This document shows positions 1 through 48,163 of a stretch of 64,000 nucleotides of DNA, one piece after another (the first letter of the stretch is position 1; the number at the start of each line of letters is the position of its first letter). Source of the DNA: Heterocephalus glaber (Eukaryota; Chordata; Mammalia; Rodentia; Bathyergidae); contig NW_004624747.1 in NCBI RefSeq assembly GCF_000247695.1, forward strand, positions 6,595,461 to 6,659,460, given 5' to 3'. The notes under the pieces are model-generated. The model saw nothing but the letters and a program-made list of their open reading frames with translations. It did no database searches and had not been told where the DNA came from. A program made the position numbers and the translations under genes.

Positions 1-552
1 AATTTTGCCTTGGCAGCCAGATGAAAAGGGAAATAGAGGCAAGGAGAGCAACAGGGAGGTGAGGCCAGCAACACAGGTGAGAACAACCCTAGGCCGAATG
101 GGAGCTCTGGAAAGGGTGGGGTGCCCAGCTTGGTGGGAGCATGGGGCTGGGGCTGGGGAGGAGCTTCCTGGGCTCCGGGCAGGGAACCTGAGCTGCACAG
201 TGGGCAGAGGACAGGGGCAGGCTTGATTGGGTCTGCAGACAGGAGAGGGGCAGGGAAGTGGGCAGAGGGAGGAGGGAGGCTGGCCAGGCTGAGGCCAGTG
301 AGAGAGGGCAGAGGAGAGGAACGGGGGCAGAGGTACCAGCCAGCCTCCACTATCTGGGTGAGCATAGGAGAGCAGGGCCTTCTGATGGCCAGTACAGCAG
401 TGCCCGTCTTCCATTAGGGCGAGGCAGGGAGGACGGAGGGGATGGGAGTTCAGGAGAGAGAAGTGGACAGGAGGGACACACGGGAAACTGTAAACATGAA
501 AGATACTGATACATGCCTGCACACTCACTCTCACTAATATAAAAACCAGCCC

Positions 553-765
553 TGACTAGGTGTCGTGGAGCACACCTGTAATCCCAGCTACTTCGATGGC
601 TGAGGCAGGAGGATTGCAAGTTCAAGGCCAGCCTGGGCAACTTAGCAAGACTCCATCTCAAAATAAATAGGGCTGGGGGTGTAGCTCAGAGGTAGAGCCC
701 TTGCCTAGCATGTGTGAGGCCCTGGGTTCCATCTCTAGTACCACAAAAACAACACAAAATAAAAA
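553..765 (+). mobile_element. B1-dID SINE
   Basis: A B1 left part (CACACCTGTAATCCCAGCTA) is joined through CATCTCAAAATAAATAG to an ID-like right part (GTGTAGCTCAGAGGTAGAG) and ends in an A-rich tail. Right parts with GGTAGAGCCCTTGCCTAGCA are the least decayed of this type in the window. Confidence 0.85.
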
Positions 766-830
766 TGCCCCAGCCACATACAAACACAGGCATATGGACA
801 CATAGCGCTTCATGCTAACATGTGCATGCG

Positions 831-866
<36 letters not shown>
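831..866. repeat. (CA)n microsatellite
   Basis: A run of about 17 CA units, starting with interrupted GCGCACG units. A shorter (CA)n lies at 1313-1332. Confidence 0.95.
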
Positions 867-868
<2 letters not shown>

Positions 869-1075
869 TGCAGACACAATGCAGAGATGGAGCCCCCAGA
901 GCTGACATTCATGCATCACAGATGCACTATAGCCATAGACATCCAGATGTCACCGCAGAGGTCCAAGTAATGGCTACATGGGGACACCCTGTCCCTTCTA
1001 CACACATGTAGGTTGTCACATACATACACACACTCTACTGTTAAAACAGGCTCATATTTTTCTTTTTTTAGTGCT

Positions 1076-1213
1076 TTTTAAAAGAGACAGGGTCTTGCCC
1101 TGTTGTCCAGGTTGGCTTTGAATTCCTGGCCTCAAGTGATCCTCCCACTTCAGCCTCCCTGTGCCTAGGACTGCAGGTGAAACTACAGGGTGTGCACCAC
1201 TGTGCCTGGCTTA
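1076..1213 (-). mobile_element. B1/7SL-type SINE
   Basis: The reverse complement contains the B1 pattern (plus-strand GAGACAGGGTCTTGCCCTGT, then CCTCAAGTGATCCTCCCACT, then TGCACCACTGTGCCTGGCT). Old and diverged. Confidence 0.75.
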
Positions 1214-1855
1214 CACAGGCTCATGTGTGGTGACACTCACTGCAAGCATAAGTCTGCTCACACACACCCATGCAGCAAACACACTTAGAGCAGATGCACT
1301 CACGCGCGTGCCCACACACACACACACACACAAATAGAGGCCATGCACACACCCAGGCAGCACATAGCCGTAGGACACCACAACTGACCCCATGGGAGGA
1401 AACTCTGGGCACCTCCGTAAGAGGCAGCATTGGCTCGGGAGCCCCAGCCTAGGGGCCTGCTGGCCTAGGGAAAGTGACACACAAACCAAGGCCGTTGCCC
1501 AACACACCCACCCTGCCTAGCCCAAGGTCAGGGAGGAGCCAGGGCAGGGCCTCACGTGCCTGCCCTGCATCCGTTGCCACCAGCAGCAGATACCCGGCCA
1601 CCTACGCAGACAGCTGGGGCTGCTTGCAAAACCTTCCCCATCCCTCAGGGTTCAGCTAAAGTGTCTCTTTCCCCCCAGGGAAAGTCCCCTGGCTTCTGCA
1701 GACATATGTAACCTTTTAGAATTCTGGTTCTATAGCACCTGGGCAAGTCACTTCACCTCTCTGCCTTTCATTCTTACCTGTGTGAAATGAGAATAACAAA
1801 AGCCTGCGTGAATATATATAGATATAGATGGCATAGATATATTGATCAAAATATA

Positions 1856-2457
1856 CAGTGAATGTTTAAATTTTTAAAAATCCATTACAATAAAAGACAC
1901 CTTGTCATTAATCCCCCTCAAAATCCTCCCCCTCACTTCAAACACTCTGATCCCATCAATCTTGCCCTTTTCTGAAGCAATTCTGGAAGACCTTTATGAA
2001 GTGTGATCAAAAACACGGTGAATGCTGGTGCTGAGGGTCATACAACAGAAAGACAGGCTCATAAAAACATTACAGCGTGTCCTCATCCACTTTATTCATC
2101 GGATCTGGCTCTGTGCAACTTCTGGCTCTTCCCCAAAGCCAAAAATCACTATGAAAGGTAAAAGTTTTGAATTGATTCAGAACATCAAGACAGCCACAGC
2201 AGTGCAACTAAAGACACAAAGGAAGGCTTCTAGGACTGCTCTGGAAATTGCAAGAATAAGCTAAGCATGGTGGCTCTCACCTGTAATTCCAGCACTTGGG
2301 AGGCTGAGGCAAGAAGATTGCCACGAGTTCAAGGCCAGGCTGAACTACACAGCAAGACCTTGTCATTTGAAGTGGGGGGGGGGAGTATCTTGGGGGGGGG
2401 GTGTTAATGGCAATGTGTCTTTTACTGTAATAAAATTAAAATTGTTTAACATTCACC
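1856..2457 (+). mobile_element. Fossil Tc1/mariner-type DNA transposon with inverted arms
   Basis: The left arm (1856-1944) and the reverse complement of the right arm (2366-2457) align over about 90 bp, including AGACAC, CATTAA, a C-rich stretch and CACTTCAAA. Between the arms, on the plus strand, translation gives pieces resembling the end of a mariner transposase: DLALCNFWLFPKAK (2102-2143) and, in another frame, MKGKSFELIQNIKTATAVQL (2151-2210). The position equivalent to the third catalytic Asp of the family appears as Asn. Frames are broken, so it is dead. A B1 SINE (2258-2365) sits inside it. The superfamily call rests on the DFWLFP-like motif; the subfamily is unknown. Confidence 0.75.
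2258..2365 (+). mobile_element. B1 SINE inside the mariner fossil
   Basis: Contains CACCTGTAATTCCAGCACTT and GAGGCTGAGGCAAGAAGATT, and stops at ACCTTGTC without a proper A tail, next to the right inverted arm of the older transposon. Confidence 0.8.
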
Positions 2458-2465
2458 ATTATTTT

Positions 2466-4860
2466 TCCATCATTCCGCATATGTGAACTGAGAGGGTACA
2501 TTCTGCCCCTGCCGAAGAGGGCACTGAGGGGCATGGAGGAAGCAGTCTCTTTGTGCTCATGCCATCAGCCATCTGCTGATGGGCTGCCCTCCCCTGTCCC
2601 TTCCTCCTGTCTCCTGCTCAGGCTGGAGACTGGGGTCTGAAAGAACATCTGGGGGACATGCAGTTTCTTCTCTCTCCTCTACGATGGACCAAGACAGGCC
2701 CTGTGGGGCAATTTGGCCAGTGCAGTACTAGAAAGCCCTCCCAGCAAGGATGGAAATGAGGGCTTGAAACTCTGAATTTCTGCTCCCCTATCTTTGAAGA
2801 AAACGGAAGAGGTCACTTCCTCTGTATGGGCAGAAAGATCCGAAAGAGTGGAAATGGCCTGCTGCCTCTCCCTGGCCGAGGGTTCCTCATCTCTCATCCC
2901 CACCCACCCGGCCACCTCCTCCCAGCAGAAGCTGGAGCCCGGGCTGGCTGCAGAGCCCTGAGAGCAACTTTCTGCTACCCAAGGGACTGTGGCAGGACTC
3001 ACCTGGGCAGCAGCTGCCGTGGTCACAAGGACAAGCTCTCAGGCTCTCTGCAGTGCTGGGTAGGACTAGGAAGTGAGGGACATGGGCTGTGTCCTGGCAG
3101 TGCATGCCCAGTCCTGCTGATGAATGACCCACATTGAGCCCAAGCCCAGGCCCAGGCTGACCTCTGGTTTCCTTTGCCTCAGGACCCCCTGGAGGCCTGA
3201 GTGAGACAAGCTTGAGGTTTTGAACCCCTGCCTTAGCCTGGGAGAGCTCAAGGCCCATCATGAGGCCCAGGGTCACATCCCTGAAAGGTGCTTCCCTTCT
3301 CAGCCGTGTCCCTGGGGCACCCCCCAAGCCCTGAGCCTTTGAACCCAGTGGGTTTCCATCTCAGTACACCCAGAGTACACCTCTCTGCTATGATGTGCTG
3401 GATGGTGAGGTCCAGCCCCAGGGCCTGGCCCTTTGGCCCCCAAGGACATTAATCCCAAGAGCTAAAAATCTTTTGCACAGACAAACTGAGATATGTGGTC
3501 AAGGTACAGGTGGGTACACTGACAACTAGACCTGGGTCTAAGTCAGACAAGCCTGTTGGATGTGCCTGTGGTCCTCACTCAGGCCAGCCCCATGAAGAGC
3601 CCCAAGAACTAGCCAAGGACAGGCTGGAATCTGATTTAAGGGACTGGGTCAGGCCTGAGGTCCTTCAGTAGCCATGATGACAGAAACACCCAAACCAGTG
3701 ACTGCCATGGGTGACCAGACGACATGGGGCCAGGAGTGCTCTAGCTGCAGGTTAGGCAGCATCAGGAACCCTAAAGCCTCCACCTCCAGTCCAGGATGCC
3801 TCCCAAGCCAGCCACACACTAGGCATCCAGTGAGAGGGACCAGGACTTTGCCCATCCTACCCTCATCACAGACAGGACTCCAAGGAAAAGCTCCTCCCAA
3901 GACTCCTGAAGGAGACTTCCTAGGTCTCCACGCACATGAGGGAAATGAGTCTGAAGGGAAGGGGCTGGCTCAGGTCCCCCCCTCTGCTCACTCACCGGGC
4001 TGCAGCTGTGCTCTTGGCTCATCTGATCTGCAGCCTGAGGCCCGGCTCCGGGGTCCCCAAGGGGCAGGGCAGGCACACTGCCAGAGGCCTGGCCTCTGTC
4101 CTAGCTTTTCTGGGGAGGCACCACAGCCTCTGAGTACACAGAAGTCACACCCTTGGGTGGGTCTGGACTGAGGGCACCTGATAACCCCACACACCCAGTG
4201 CATCTGTGGGGCCCTCTCAGGCTAAGGGGATCCTGGCCTGGAAGGGAGGTGGCTCCTGTGGCAGGAAGACCTTGACCCCAATGTGCCCAGGGGCACAGCC
4301 TTCAAAGATAGAAGGGCTCCGGGCCCCAGTTCCCTTCTCCTAGTTTTACATCTCAGCACAGAGAAGCCCGGTGGCCAGGGCCTCCTGCTGCCACTGCTCT
4401 AGAAAAGCCCTGTTGGCAAGAACGGACCAATCTCTCTTCCCTCAAGACAGTCAGAATGCAGGTGAGACTCCAAAGAAAGCAGGCCTGGAGCAAAGGTGCT
4501 CTCAGGCCCTTCCAGAAGGGAGGAAACCCGGAGGCAGGAGGGTCCTGCTCATGTGCACAAGCTCCTGGGCTACTCTGGAAGCAGCAAGGGATGAAGAAAG
4601 GACCCAGACTTCGCAAGCTGACAGCTGTGGGTGGCCGTAATGTGACCTAGGCTAAGTCATGTCACATCTCCAAGCTTCATTTCCTCATCTGGAACACGGA
4701 GATGGTTCACGGATGGCTCAGGGCACCGCCGTGAGAGGCGAGTGAGATGAGGCGAGTGAGATGAGGTGAGCGTGGTTGAGCCAGCTACATGGGGAGAGCC
4801 TGGGACCTCAGAGAGCCACGGCCGAGACTCAGATTCACATGAACCCCAAGGACTACAGCC
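2466..4860. other. Intergenic stretch downstream of CASTOR1, no gene recognised
   Basis: Mostly unique, moderately GC-rich DNA. The open frames here (up to 165 codons) show no recognisable protein. A MIR-like piece lies near 4640-4720 (CATTTCCTCATCTGGAACAC), and a short tandem of GCGAGTGAGATGAG at 4738-4765. 1-552 is likewise purine-rich and unassigned. Confidence 0.6.
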
Positions 4861-4879
4861 CAGCTAGAGCAATATAAAG

Positions 4880-5370
4880 TCCTTTAGTAACATTCAATTT
4901 AATAAAAGAAGAGAGAGATGTAAAAATACTTTTCTTGGAGGCCCTGGGATGGGAAGGCACTGTCAGAACCTGCCTGGCCAGGGAGGTACCCAGCCAGGCA
5001 GGAGGATTGAAGCCCTCCTGGGGGGCAGCTGGCCCCAGGGAGTGGGAGAAAAATGGCTCAGGCCTCAGGCAGGAACTGTGCAAATGCCGAGGCCATGAGA
5101 GGAGTGATGGGTTTGGGGCTTGGGCCCAAGCACCGTGTTCCCCTGCATGTGCAGACATGCATGGGCCAGCACCTGCTTACTCAATCTGCGGGCGCATACA
5201 AGTGCCCATGAGAGAGCGGTGCCTGTACGTAGCTTACATAGAGAGCAGAATGAGGGGTCCCCGGGCAGGAATGGGGGGCTCATCCCAGAGACTGAGGCAG
5301 TAGCTTAAAGAAGTCTGTGGAAGTCCAGGGGAGACAGACAGCCAGGTGCCAGCTCTGCTCCCTCCAGGCC
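4880..5370 (-). other. CASTOR1: CASTOR1 3' UTR with candidate poly(A) signal
   Basis: Sequence follows the CASTOR1 stop codon on the minus strand. There is no minus-strand AATAAA close by, but the common variant ATTAAA lies at 4903-4898 (TTTAAT on the plus strand). Cleavage would then fall near 4880 and give a 3' UTR of about 490 nt. The stop codon is certain; the 3' end is an inference. Confidence 0.5.
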
Positions 5371-8300
5371 TTAGGAGGCCAAGCCCTCCTGCCGTCGCTG
5401 GAGGACTTCGATGACACTGCTGATGTCATCCTCAGGCACCTAGTGGGTGGGGAAAGTGGGCAGATTCAAAGCTGAATCTGGCCAGGACTACCCCAACTTC
5501 CTGGCCCAGCTGGTACTACCTCCTGCCCACTCACCCTTCCGGGCCTCAATTTCCCTCCAGGAGCCCCTCACCCCAGCACACAGCACTCACCAGAGCATGA
5601 TCAAAGTTGAAGGTGCTGATGTAGTAGGCAGAGATGTCAGCAGCAGCCAGGGGACCAGCAATCTGGGCAACAATCCCACATTCATCTAAGGGTTGAGGAG
5701 GGACACATGTGACTCACACTGGCCTCTACAGATACCTCAAAGGCCTTCCGTACCCCCCAACACAGGGAGCAGCCCTCACCAAAGCCCAGGGGCTGTCCAC
5801 CGATGCGCACCATCCTCCACAGCTCCCCGGAGGAACTGGTCAGCAGGAGGTTACTGGGGAACCTGGATAGGCAGATGGTGGATAGCAGAGCAGCCCATCT
5901 GTCCCCACCCCACTGGGAGCCCCTGGGGAAGATCCACCTGCTGGCCTCAGAGTCTGCACTCTGCCTTTTCCTTTCTTGGGGCTGACCTGGGGTTTGTAGC
6001 CCACCCAGGGTCAGGGATCACATACTTTTTCTGCGTCTCGGAGTCCATGACAATGGAGATGTATCCCTCAATAAGGGAGAAGGCAAAGAATGGGATGGAG
6101 CTGGATTCAGGACTGCTTGAGGCTGCCTCCTTGGTGGCGCTGGGGAAGGACAGCAGGATCAGAAGCTCTACAGGGCACCCTGCCCACTCCATCTCCTCAC
6201 CACCGGCCTCCAGACCCCAGGGAAGAGGCTGGCACGGGTGGCCGTGGCCAGGCCCTTACATCCAAGGCCCTGACCTCCTGAAGGTGCTGGTGAAAATGGG
6301 GGAGGAGGACACTGAGCCCTGCTCATGCCAAAGATGAAGGACCCCAGGGACAGAAGGCCTGACTAAGGCCTGGCTCAGGTGTGGCTCTGCCAACACCACA
6401 GGAACAGGCCTAGCTTCAGGATCAGGACCATCCCTGTCCATCAGTGGAGGGCACGTGGGCATCATGGGCCAGCAACCCTGAGACACAAGGCAGGGCACAG
6501 AGTGGCTGAAGAAGCACAGGGAACAAAGGTGGTAAAAGAGTGTACAGGATGGTGGTGAGTATAGAGACTAAGCACACACACCTGTGTGAGTAGAAGAGGA
6601 CATCGATGAGGGTGGTGGCAATGGCTGGCAGCGTCTCAGGGTCCAGTGTGAGGACACAGAAGCGGTTCTGTGGACTCTGAATGGGATGCACCGTGGGACT
6701 TGGCCCTGCTGGGGTAGATAGCTCCGGGTGAAAGGCATTCGTGGGTTGGGGCGACCCCTGGTGGCCAGTTGGGGGAAAGCCTGGGCTAGGCGTGGGTCGC
6801 GTTCTCCAGGAACCAGCCTGGGCCCTCCCGATCGCCCCGCCTTCCCTCTTGAGAGGCGGCCAGTATCTTCTGGTCTCCCGGGGCCCACAGTCATACCTAC
6901 ACAAGGGAAGGGCCCCCGTGGGAAGAGGAAGACCGGCCCAAGTTTGAAGGGCAGGGAGCGGACCTCACCAGGCTGGGTGCGGGGAAAGCCATTGCTGGAA
7001 TCATCAATATCAACAGGCACAGGCTCCCCGCCCACCTCGCGGTAAATGTCGAACTCCTGGGCCAGTGTATGGATCACCACAGATAGGTCCTGCTCCCGCA
7101 CCTGGGCCAGATGCAGATGGCAAACCATGTGGCTCCCTCTGACAATCATGCCCACCCTGCACTGTGCCAGTTCTTGTGGGAAACTCACCAGGATGAAGTC
7201 TGTCTGGTAAGTGGACAGCATCAGCACGGACACGTGGTGCTCAGCCAGTGGGGTGATGACAGAGCGAGCGATCTTGCTGACTCCAGCAGCCTGCACTGCC
7301 GCGCCACTGTGAGAGGACACGTTCATCACCAGCCATGTGGCATCAGCCACCTGCAGGAACTCGGATGGGGGCAGCTCTGTGGGCAGGAGGCACATGCCTA
7401 GTCAGGGCCTGGCCCTCTCTGATCTTGAATTTCCCTGTTTCAAGGCGGGTTCTAGCAAAGAAAAGGCAGGTCTGGAGCCTGGGTCTATCTCTCCCTAGCT
7501 CTGCTGGGGAAGTATGCAAAGACTAAGTGCTTCAGTGCTGATCGGCTAGGGATGGAGCAGCAAAGATCAGAGCTCCAGACTCAGATCTAGATTCAAATCC
7601 TGGCTTTGCAATTTACTTGCTGCGTGATGTGGGGAAAGTGATTTAAGCCTGTTTCCTCATCTGAGCCTTTTTCCGTATCTGTAGAATGGGATAACATCAT
7701 TCCTCAAGACTGAGTAACACACATTGCATCACCTGGCACCACCAGGGGGCGCCAGCAGCCCATGTTTGCCTCTGCGGATATCCTTCCCCTTTTGCAGCCT
7801 TAGACAATGTGGTAAGTACAAACGGGGAAACTAAGGCCCGGATGGAGCAGCGGGGTGGGCGTGGGGGACGGGACAGGCCAAGCTCCAATTGGCTAGCTTG
7901 AGTCTCTACGCCTGTGAGGCTGGAAGAAGCGCGAGCCAGATGTCAGCTCCAGGGCCCTGGGAGGGACCAGGCTGGCATCCAGTTCTCAGCAGGGGCCAAG
8001 GCCGCTGCTGTTCACCCAACCACAGCCAGGAGGCCCCCAGGACCCTGCCCTGGGATGGCTGCCGGCTCCTGCATTCCTTCCCCAACCCTCAGACTCCTGG
8101 AGCTCCCAGACCAGCAGAGGAGCTGACCCGCATTGGAGAGACTAAGTACAAGGGGAAATAAGTAAGCCCTCGGGGGTTAAAACCGCGACAGGAACCTGGA
8201 CTCTCTCCTGAAACTGTAACAGTGCCCCTGCCCGCCAAAGACTGCCAAGTGACCCTCCCTCACACAGCTTCTCATGGGCTTTAAGTTTAAAAAGCCCTCA

Positions 8301-9203
8301 CAGGACCCTGTTAGAGTACCACCATAATTATATAATTTACCTAGGAGGAAAAAGCTGAGAGGGGAAGTGATTTGCTCAAGGGCACACAGCCAGTGTAAGT
8401 GGTAGAGCAGGATTCAAACCCAGATCCACATCTTTAAGGCCCAAGCTCGTGGGTCACTGGACTCCAGTATCTAGTAACAGCCGTGTGGAGGAGAGCACGA
8501 GTCCAACCCCCACCCACCTTTAAACCCCTCCTCGTCCACCATGAGCGTGTAATCCTCGGGGGTCTCGGTCAGGCTGAAGAACTTGCACCTGGTGGGGGAT
8601 AGGGCAGATTTTCAGCTCGGACGACGAACAGGCAGGGGTTGGGGAAGAGGCCTAGTGGACTTCGTCCTGTCCTCCCCGAAGGACCCCCCGCCGGGCGCCT
8701 TCCTTCCCTAGCCGCCTCTATCTCCTCACCTGAGCAATGGGTGCTCCCCGGCCCCGTCTCCAGGGCCAAGGACTATTTTCCATCCCTACTCCTCTCCAGG
8801 AGGGAGGAGAGGCTCAACCGAGGCGACAGCCCTGGGAGCGTCAGACCTTGGGCCTCCCTCGGCCGGACCCTCTGGCCTGGTGGGAGGCGTCTGGAAGGAA
8901 CTCCCCGCAGTGTCCCCCACTTCCCGCGGCTTGGAGTTAAGCATTGGGAGGGGGCACAGGCCCAGGCCGGATGACAGCCGATCTCCCCACTCGCCCCACC
9001 CGCCTCGCAGAAGTCCTAATCCTCTGACCCTGGCCCAGAGCGACAGCAGAGCCCCCACCCTCATCTGCGCCCCCGAACCCGGGCGCGCACCGGCTGCGGT
9101 GGGGCAGGAAGAGTAGCTTGATGAGCGGGTGGGTGTAGAGCCAGAGACCCTGGCGGGCGAGACTCAGCACCCGCACCCGGTGCTCTAGGATGTGCAGCTC
9201 CAT
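5371..9203 (-). CDS. CASTOR1: CASTOR1, cytosolic arginine sensor for mTORC1 subunit 1 (complete, 9 coding exons)
   Basis: CASTOR1 binds free arginine. Without arginine it binds and inhibits GATOR2 in the cytosol, which holds mTORC1 off; arginine releases it (family knowledge). Coding exons by GT-AG signals and phase: 9203-9091, 8588-8518, 7376-7189, 7101-6969, 6705-6582, 6139-6026, 5862-5780, 5685-5591 and 5439-5371. They sum to 990 nt, giving 329 residues plus TAA, the human length. The protein begins MELHILEHRVRVLS and ends QRRQEGLAS. By my count Ser111 and Asp304, the known arginine contacts, are present, and Tyr118-Gln119-Thr120-Asp121 (the GATOR2-binding patch) is intact. Exon 4 reads PVDIDDSSNG where the human protein I remember reads PVTRDDSSNG. 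Intron 3 is only 87 nt. The start codon lies in a CpG-rich first exon. TBC1D10A is the next gene upstream on the same strand. A CASTOR2-type paralogue is less likely, given the syntenic position and residue match. Confidence 0.95.
7545..7700 (+). mobile_element. MIR SINE in CASTOR1 intron 2
   Basis: The MIR core is recognisable: ATTCAAATCCTGGCTTTGCA, TTACTTGCTGCGTGATGTGG, CTGTTTCCTCATCTGAG and CTGTAGAATGGGATAA. Confidence 0.8.
8335..8450 (-). mobile_element. MIR SINE (reverse) in CASTOR1 intron 2
   Basis: Carries the complement of the MIR core: GGGCACACAGCCAGTGTAAG and GCAGGATTCAAACCCAGATC. Confidence 0.75.
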
Positions 9204-9420
9204 CGCGGCTCGCGCAGCCCTGGCCCCGCCGCTAGCTAGACCCAGGCCGAAGGCGGGGCGGCAGGGTGGCGCCCGGGACTTAAAGGAGAAGCAGTGCGGT
9301 TATGTCCACACCGCCCGCTTTGCTGCGGACCGGTCCAGCCCGGCGCCCAGTCAGACTTCTGGCTCCTTGATGGCCACGCCCCGCTAGGCTCACAACCAAT
9401 GCAAGGTGGCCACGCCTCCT
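8600..9420 (-). promoter_or_regulatory. CASTOR1: CpG-rich promoter region of CASTOR1
   Basis: The region around exon 1 is rich in G, C and CpG, unlike the surrounding DNA. Upstream of the ATG at 9203 there are two CACCC/GC-box-like sites (GGCCACGCCCC near 9371 and GGCCACGCCTCC near 9408) and a plus-orientation CCAAT at 9395-9399. I see no clear TATA box. The transcription start cannot be read from the sequence. Confidence 0.6.
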
Positions 9421-11620
9421 TCCAACGCCAGAACTTCACCCAGCTCGTATCAGACCGCCTAGTCCCACCCCGGAAGGCTCCACCCCACTAGCCCTGGTTT
9501 AGGAACCGGTGCCAGACCCCAACCCTTTGGCGTTCTCCAGGCTCCGCCCATGCCATACCCCCTCCCCGGCCCCGCCCTTCCGCAGGACTCAGCTACCCTG
9601 GGTTTGGGAGCATACCGGAAGCAGAGGTCATGTCCCTCTAGGTACACACGTGGATAGACTGAAGTCATTGAGAAGGCCTAAAGAACCGGAGCTTGGCTGG
9701 GACCGGAACGCTGGCCCGAGCCCCTGGAGCGTGGAGAGACAGAAGCCAGTAGTGCAGCCTCGGTGACCATGTTTTGCTCCCCAGTGTCCGGGTGCCTTTC
9801 TCTGTCCTTGCTGTAATGGCTCTAATGGCCCTGGAGGCAGAGGTGACTGAGGTGGGATCCCCAAAGTAAGGACTGCCTAGGATTGGTATTGATAATACCC
9901 CTCCCTATTTTGTGAGTGGGTGCTGACCAGACCTGGGTGGCCCTGTTTTTCTCAAATTCCAGAGTAGAAGGCTTCTAACCTCACAGAGATGCGAGCCCTA
10001 GCCACATCTTTCTGAGCAATACGTGGAGGGGTAGTGCACTGAAGGTGGCCTGGGCCTCTGACTTGAGGTCCCTCAATACAAACCAACCCCAGCAGTGCTT
10101 GGGCTAGGATTGCCCGGGACCCAGGCTTTAAGGGACAGAACCATGCAGTCGGCCTTACTGGGTACTCAGACCTCAGGCCAGAGACTTGAGTCAGAGGCTG
10201 CCCCAAAGCCTGCAGTGGTTAGCAAAACCCAACTGGCCTCGGCACATCTGAACTGGCTTCAGCCCCTAGGAGGCCCCCAGTTGGCAGACACCAAGATCTT
10301 ATCCGGCCTCTCAAGCAAGCATCAGCAAGCTCAGGTTGACTCCATGGCAGGACCCAGCATGCTGCAGAGGGCTCTAATCTGGCCCAAGCATCCTTAGGGC
10401 TCAGATCCGGGCCTCTGAACCAAGTAGGGTAAGCAGGCCTCAGGCATGATTGGGCCTGCCTGCTCTGGAGCCTTCACCACAAACAGAAGGAAGCCTGGCT
10501 AAGCCTCATCCCTGACCTCTTGGGATTCCCATGGAACACTGCAGCCACCACATCCTGGCCTGTCCCTTGGAGGACTGGGGGGCAAGGAGGAGTGTTTCTC
10601 AAAGGCTGAGCCCTTCTCATCAATGGTAGGTGCAGATTAGGGTGGGAAGCCAAAGGAGTGAGGGGCAGGGGGCAGGGAGTGGGTATTCTGTACTGAGTCT
10701 CCTGCGGCCATTCACTTCCTCAGTATCCCCAGCTGTATCAGAACACAATGTTCTAGGCCCAGGGGGATGCCTGAAAGCTCAGAGGCTCTGCTTCTCCCTC
10801 TTGCTCCCCCACCCCCTCCCCCTGTGGCCTGGCCCAGCTTGGTCTCCTGCCAGGAACAGCAGCTATTGTTTGACTGGAAAAGCTGCTTCCTCAGCAAGGG
10901 GTGGGGGTGGGGGGCTGCTCTCCCAGGGACACCCTGTCCTCACTCTTGCTGGTCATCAGGTTGTCACCAAGCATGGGCCTGGCCCCTCAGTGGAAGAGTC
11001 AGGTCACTTGGTCAGGAGAGGAAGCTGAGGGGCTCTGGGTGAAAGTGTGGTTCTGCTTGTAGGGGTGGGTTCTCACCCCACTCCTGTTTTTACCTATCAG
11101 GCATGTCACACAACCAGCCCAGCATGGCACATAGTAAGTGCTCAGTAAATGGAAGGCACCATTTTATCAAGGACCCAGGTTTCCTCCCCTCACCCATCTG
11201 TCTACCATGGAGGCCTGCCTGAGCATGTGAGGACATTCATGGAGCCTCACTCCTTGTGCCAGCCCCTGATCCAAAATGAGTACTCGGAAGCTAATTGGGG
11301 CCTTGGAGGGGGAAGAGCCTGACGCCACCTCCTCAGGAACCCCTTCCCCCTTAGGGATGAGTAGGGAACAAGGCCTCGACAGTAGGCTCCAGCCCTAGTG
11401 TCCCTAATCTATGGCAGTAAGTGTACATGGAGCAGCAGGGATAGGGTGAGGGAAAACAGGAGCCAAGAACAGAGGCTGGCCCTGTACTTGCTAACTCCTC
11501 TGCCAAAGGCACTTCTCAGAGAGGCTCAAGCTGGGATTGGCACAGGAGGAGCTCTATATGGTGTGAAATAGAGATGCTGAGTGTCAGGGCAGCAGCCCTT
11601 CCCTGGCCCTCACTGCACAC
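9421..11620. other. Spacer between CASTOR1 promoter and TBC1D10A 3' end
   Basis: Unique DNA with no recognised gene. A MIR 3' end lies near 11085-11165 (GGCACATAGTAAGTGCTCAG). Pyrimidine runs occur near 10800-10830. Open frames here match nothing I know. Confidence 0.6.
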
Positions 11621-11621
11621 C

Positions 11622-11987
11622 AGCTCTTTACACAAGCCTGTTTATTTCTGTACAAAACCACATTTCTATTTTACACAAAGAGCACCCCACATGCTCCCCT
11701 CATGCCAGCACCCTATCCCTAGGAAACAACCCCAGGAGAAGCGGGCTGAGTGAGGCCCCACCCTCTTGGCCCTGGCTTCTGCCTGTGCTGGCTGGGCCAG
11801 CCTGAGCTCCACTCTAGAGAAAATAAATAAAGAGGCTCAGGCAGAATCTGTGGTGGGCCAGCCAGACTGTCCCAGCTTAGTGCCCAAGCGTTTGGGCCCT
11901 CAGGTAAGCAGGCCCTGGAGTGTCAGTCTTCGAACCAGGTAAGGCAGGTGTGGAGAGACCCTGCCCCGGAGGCCCAGGCTTCGGAGG
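11622..11987 (-). other. TBC1D10A: TBC1D10A 3' UTR and poly(A) signal
   Basis: A canonical AATAAA lies on the minus strand at 11646-11641 (TTTATT on plus), about 345 nt after the stop codon. Cleavage would fall about 15-20 nt further, near 11622-11625. Plus-strand AATAAA motifs at 11822-11830 are in the wrong orientation for this gene. Confidence 0.7.

Positions 11988-48163
<36,176 letters not shown>

Noticed and set aside
3674..4171. Plus-strand frame of 165 codons downstream of CASTOR1
   Set aside because: Composition is that of GC-rich intergenic DNA, and other frames are similarly open.
5693..6337. Plus-strand open frame of 214 codons
   Set aside because: It is antisense to CASTOR1 exons 6-7 and their introns.
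6568..7395. Minus-strand frame of 275 codons as a single-exon gene
   Set aside because: It is CASTOR1 exons 3 and 4 read through introns. GT-AG junctions and phase give the real protein. Only the intron 3 read-through was kept as a finding.
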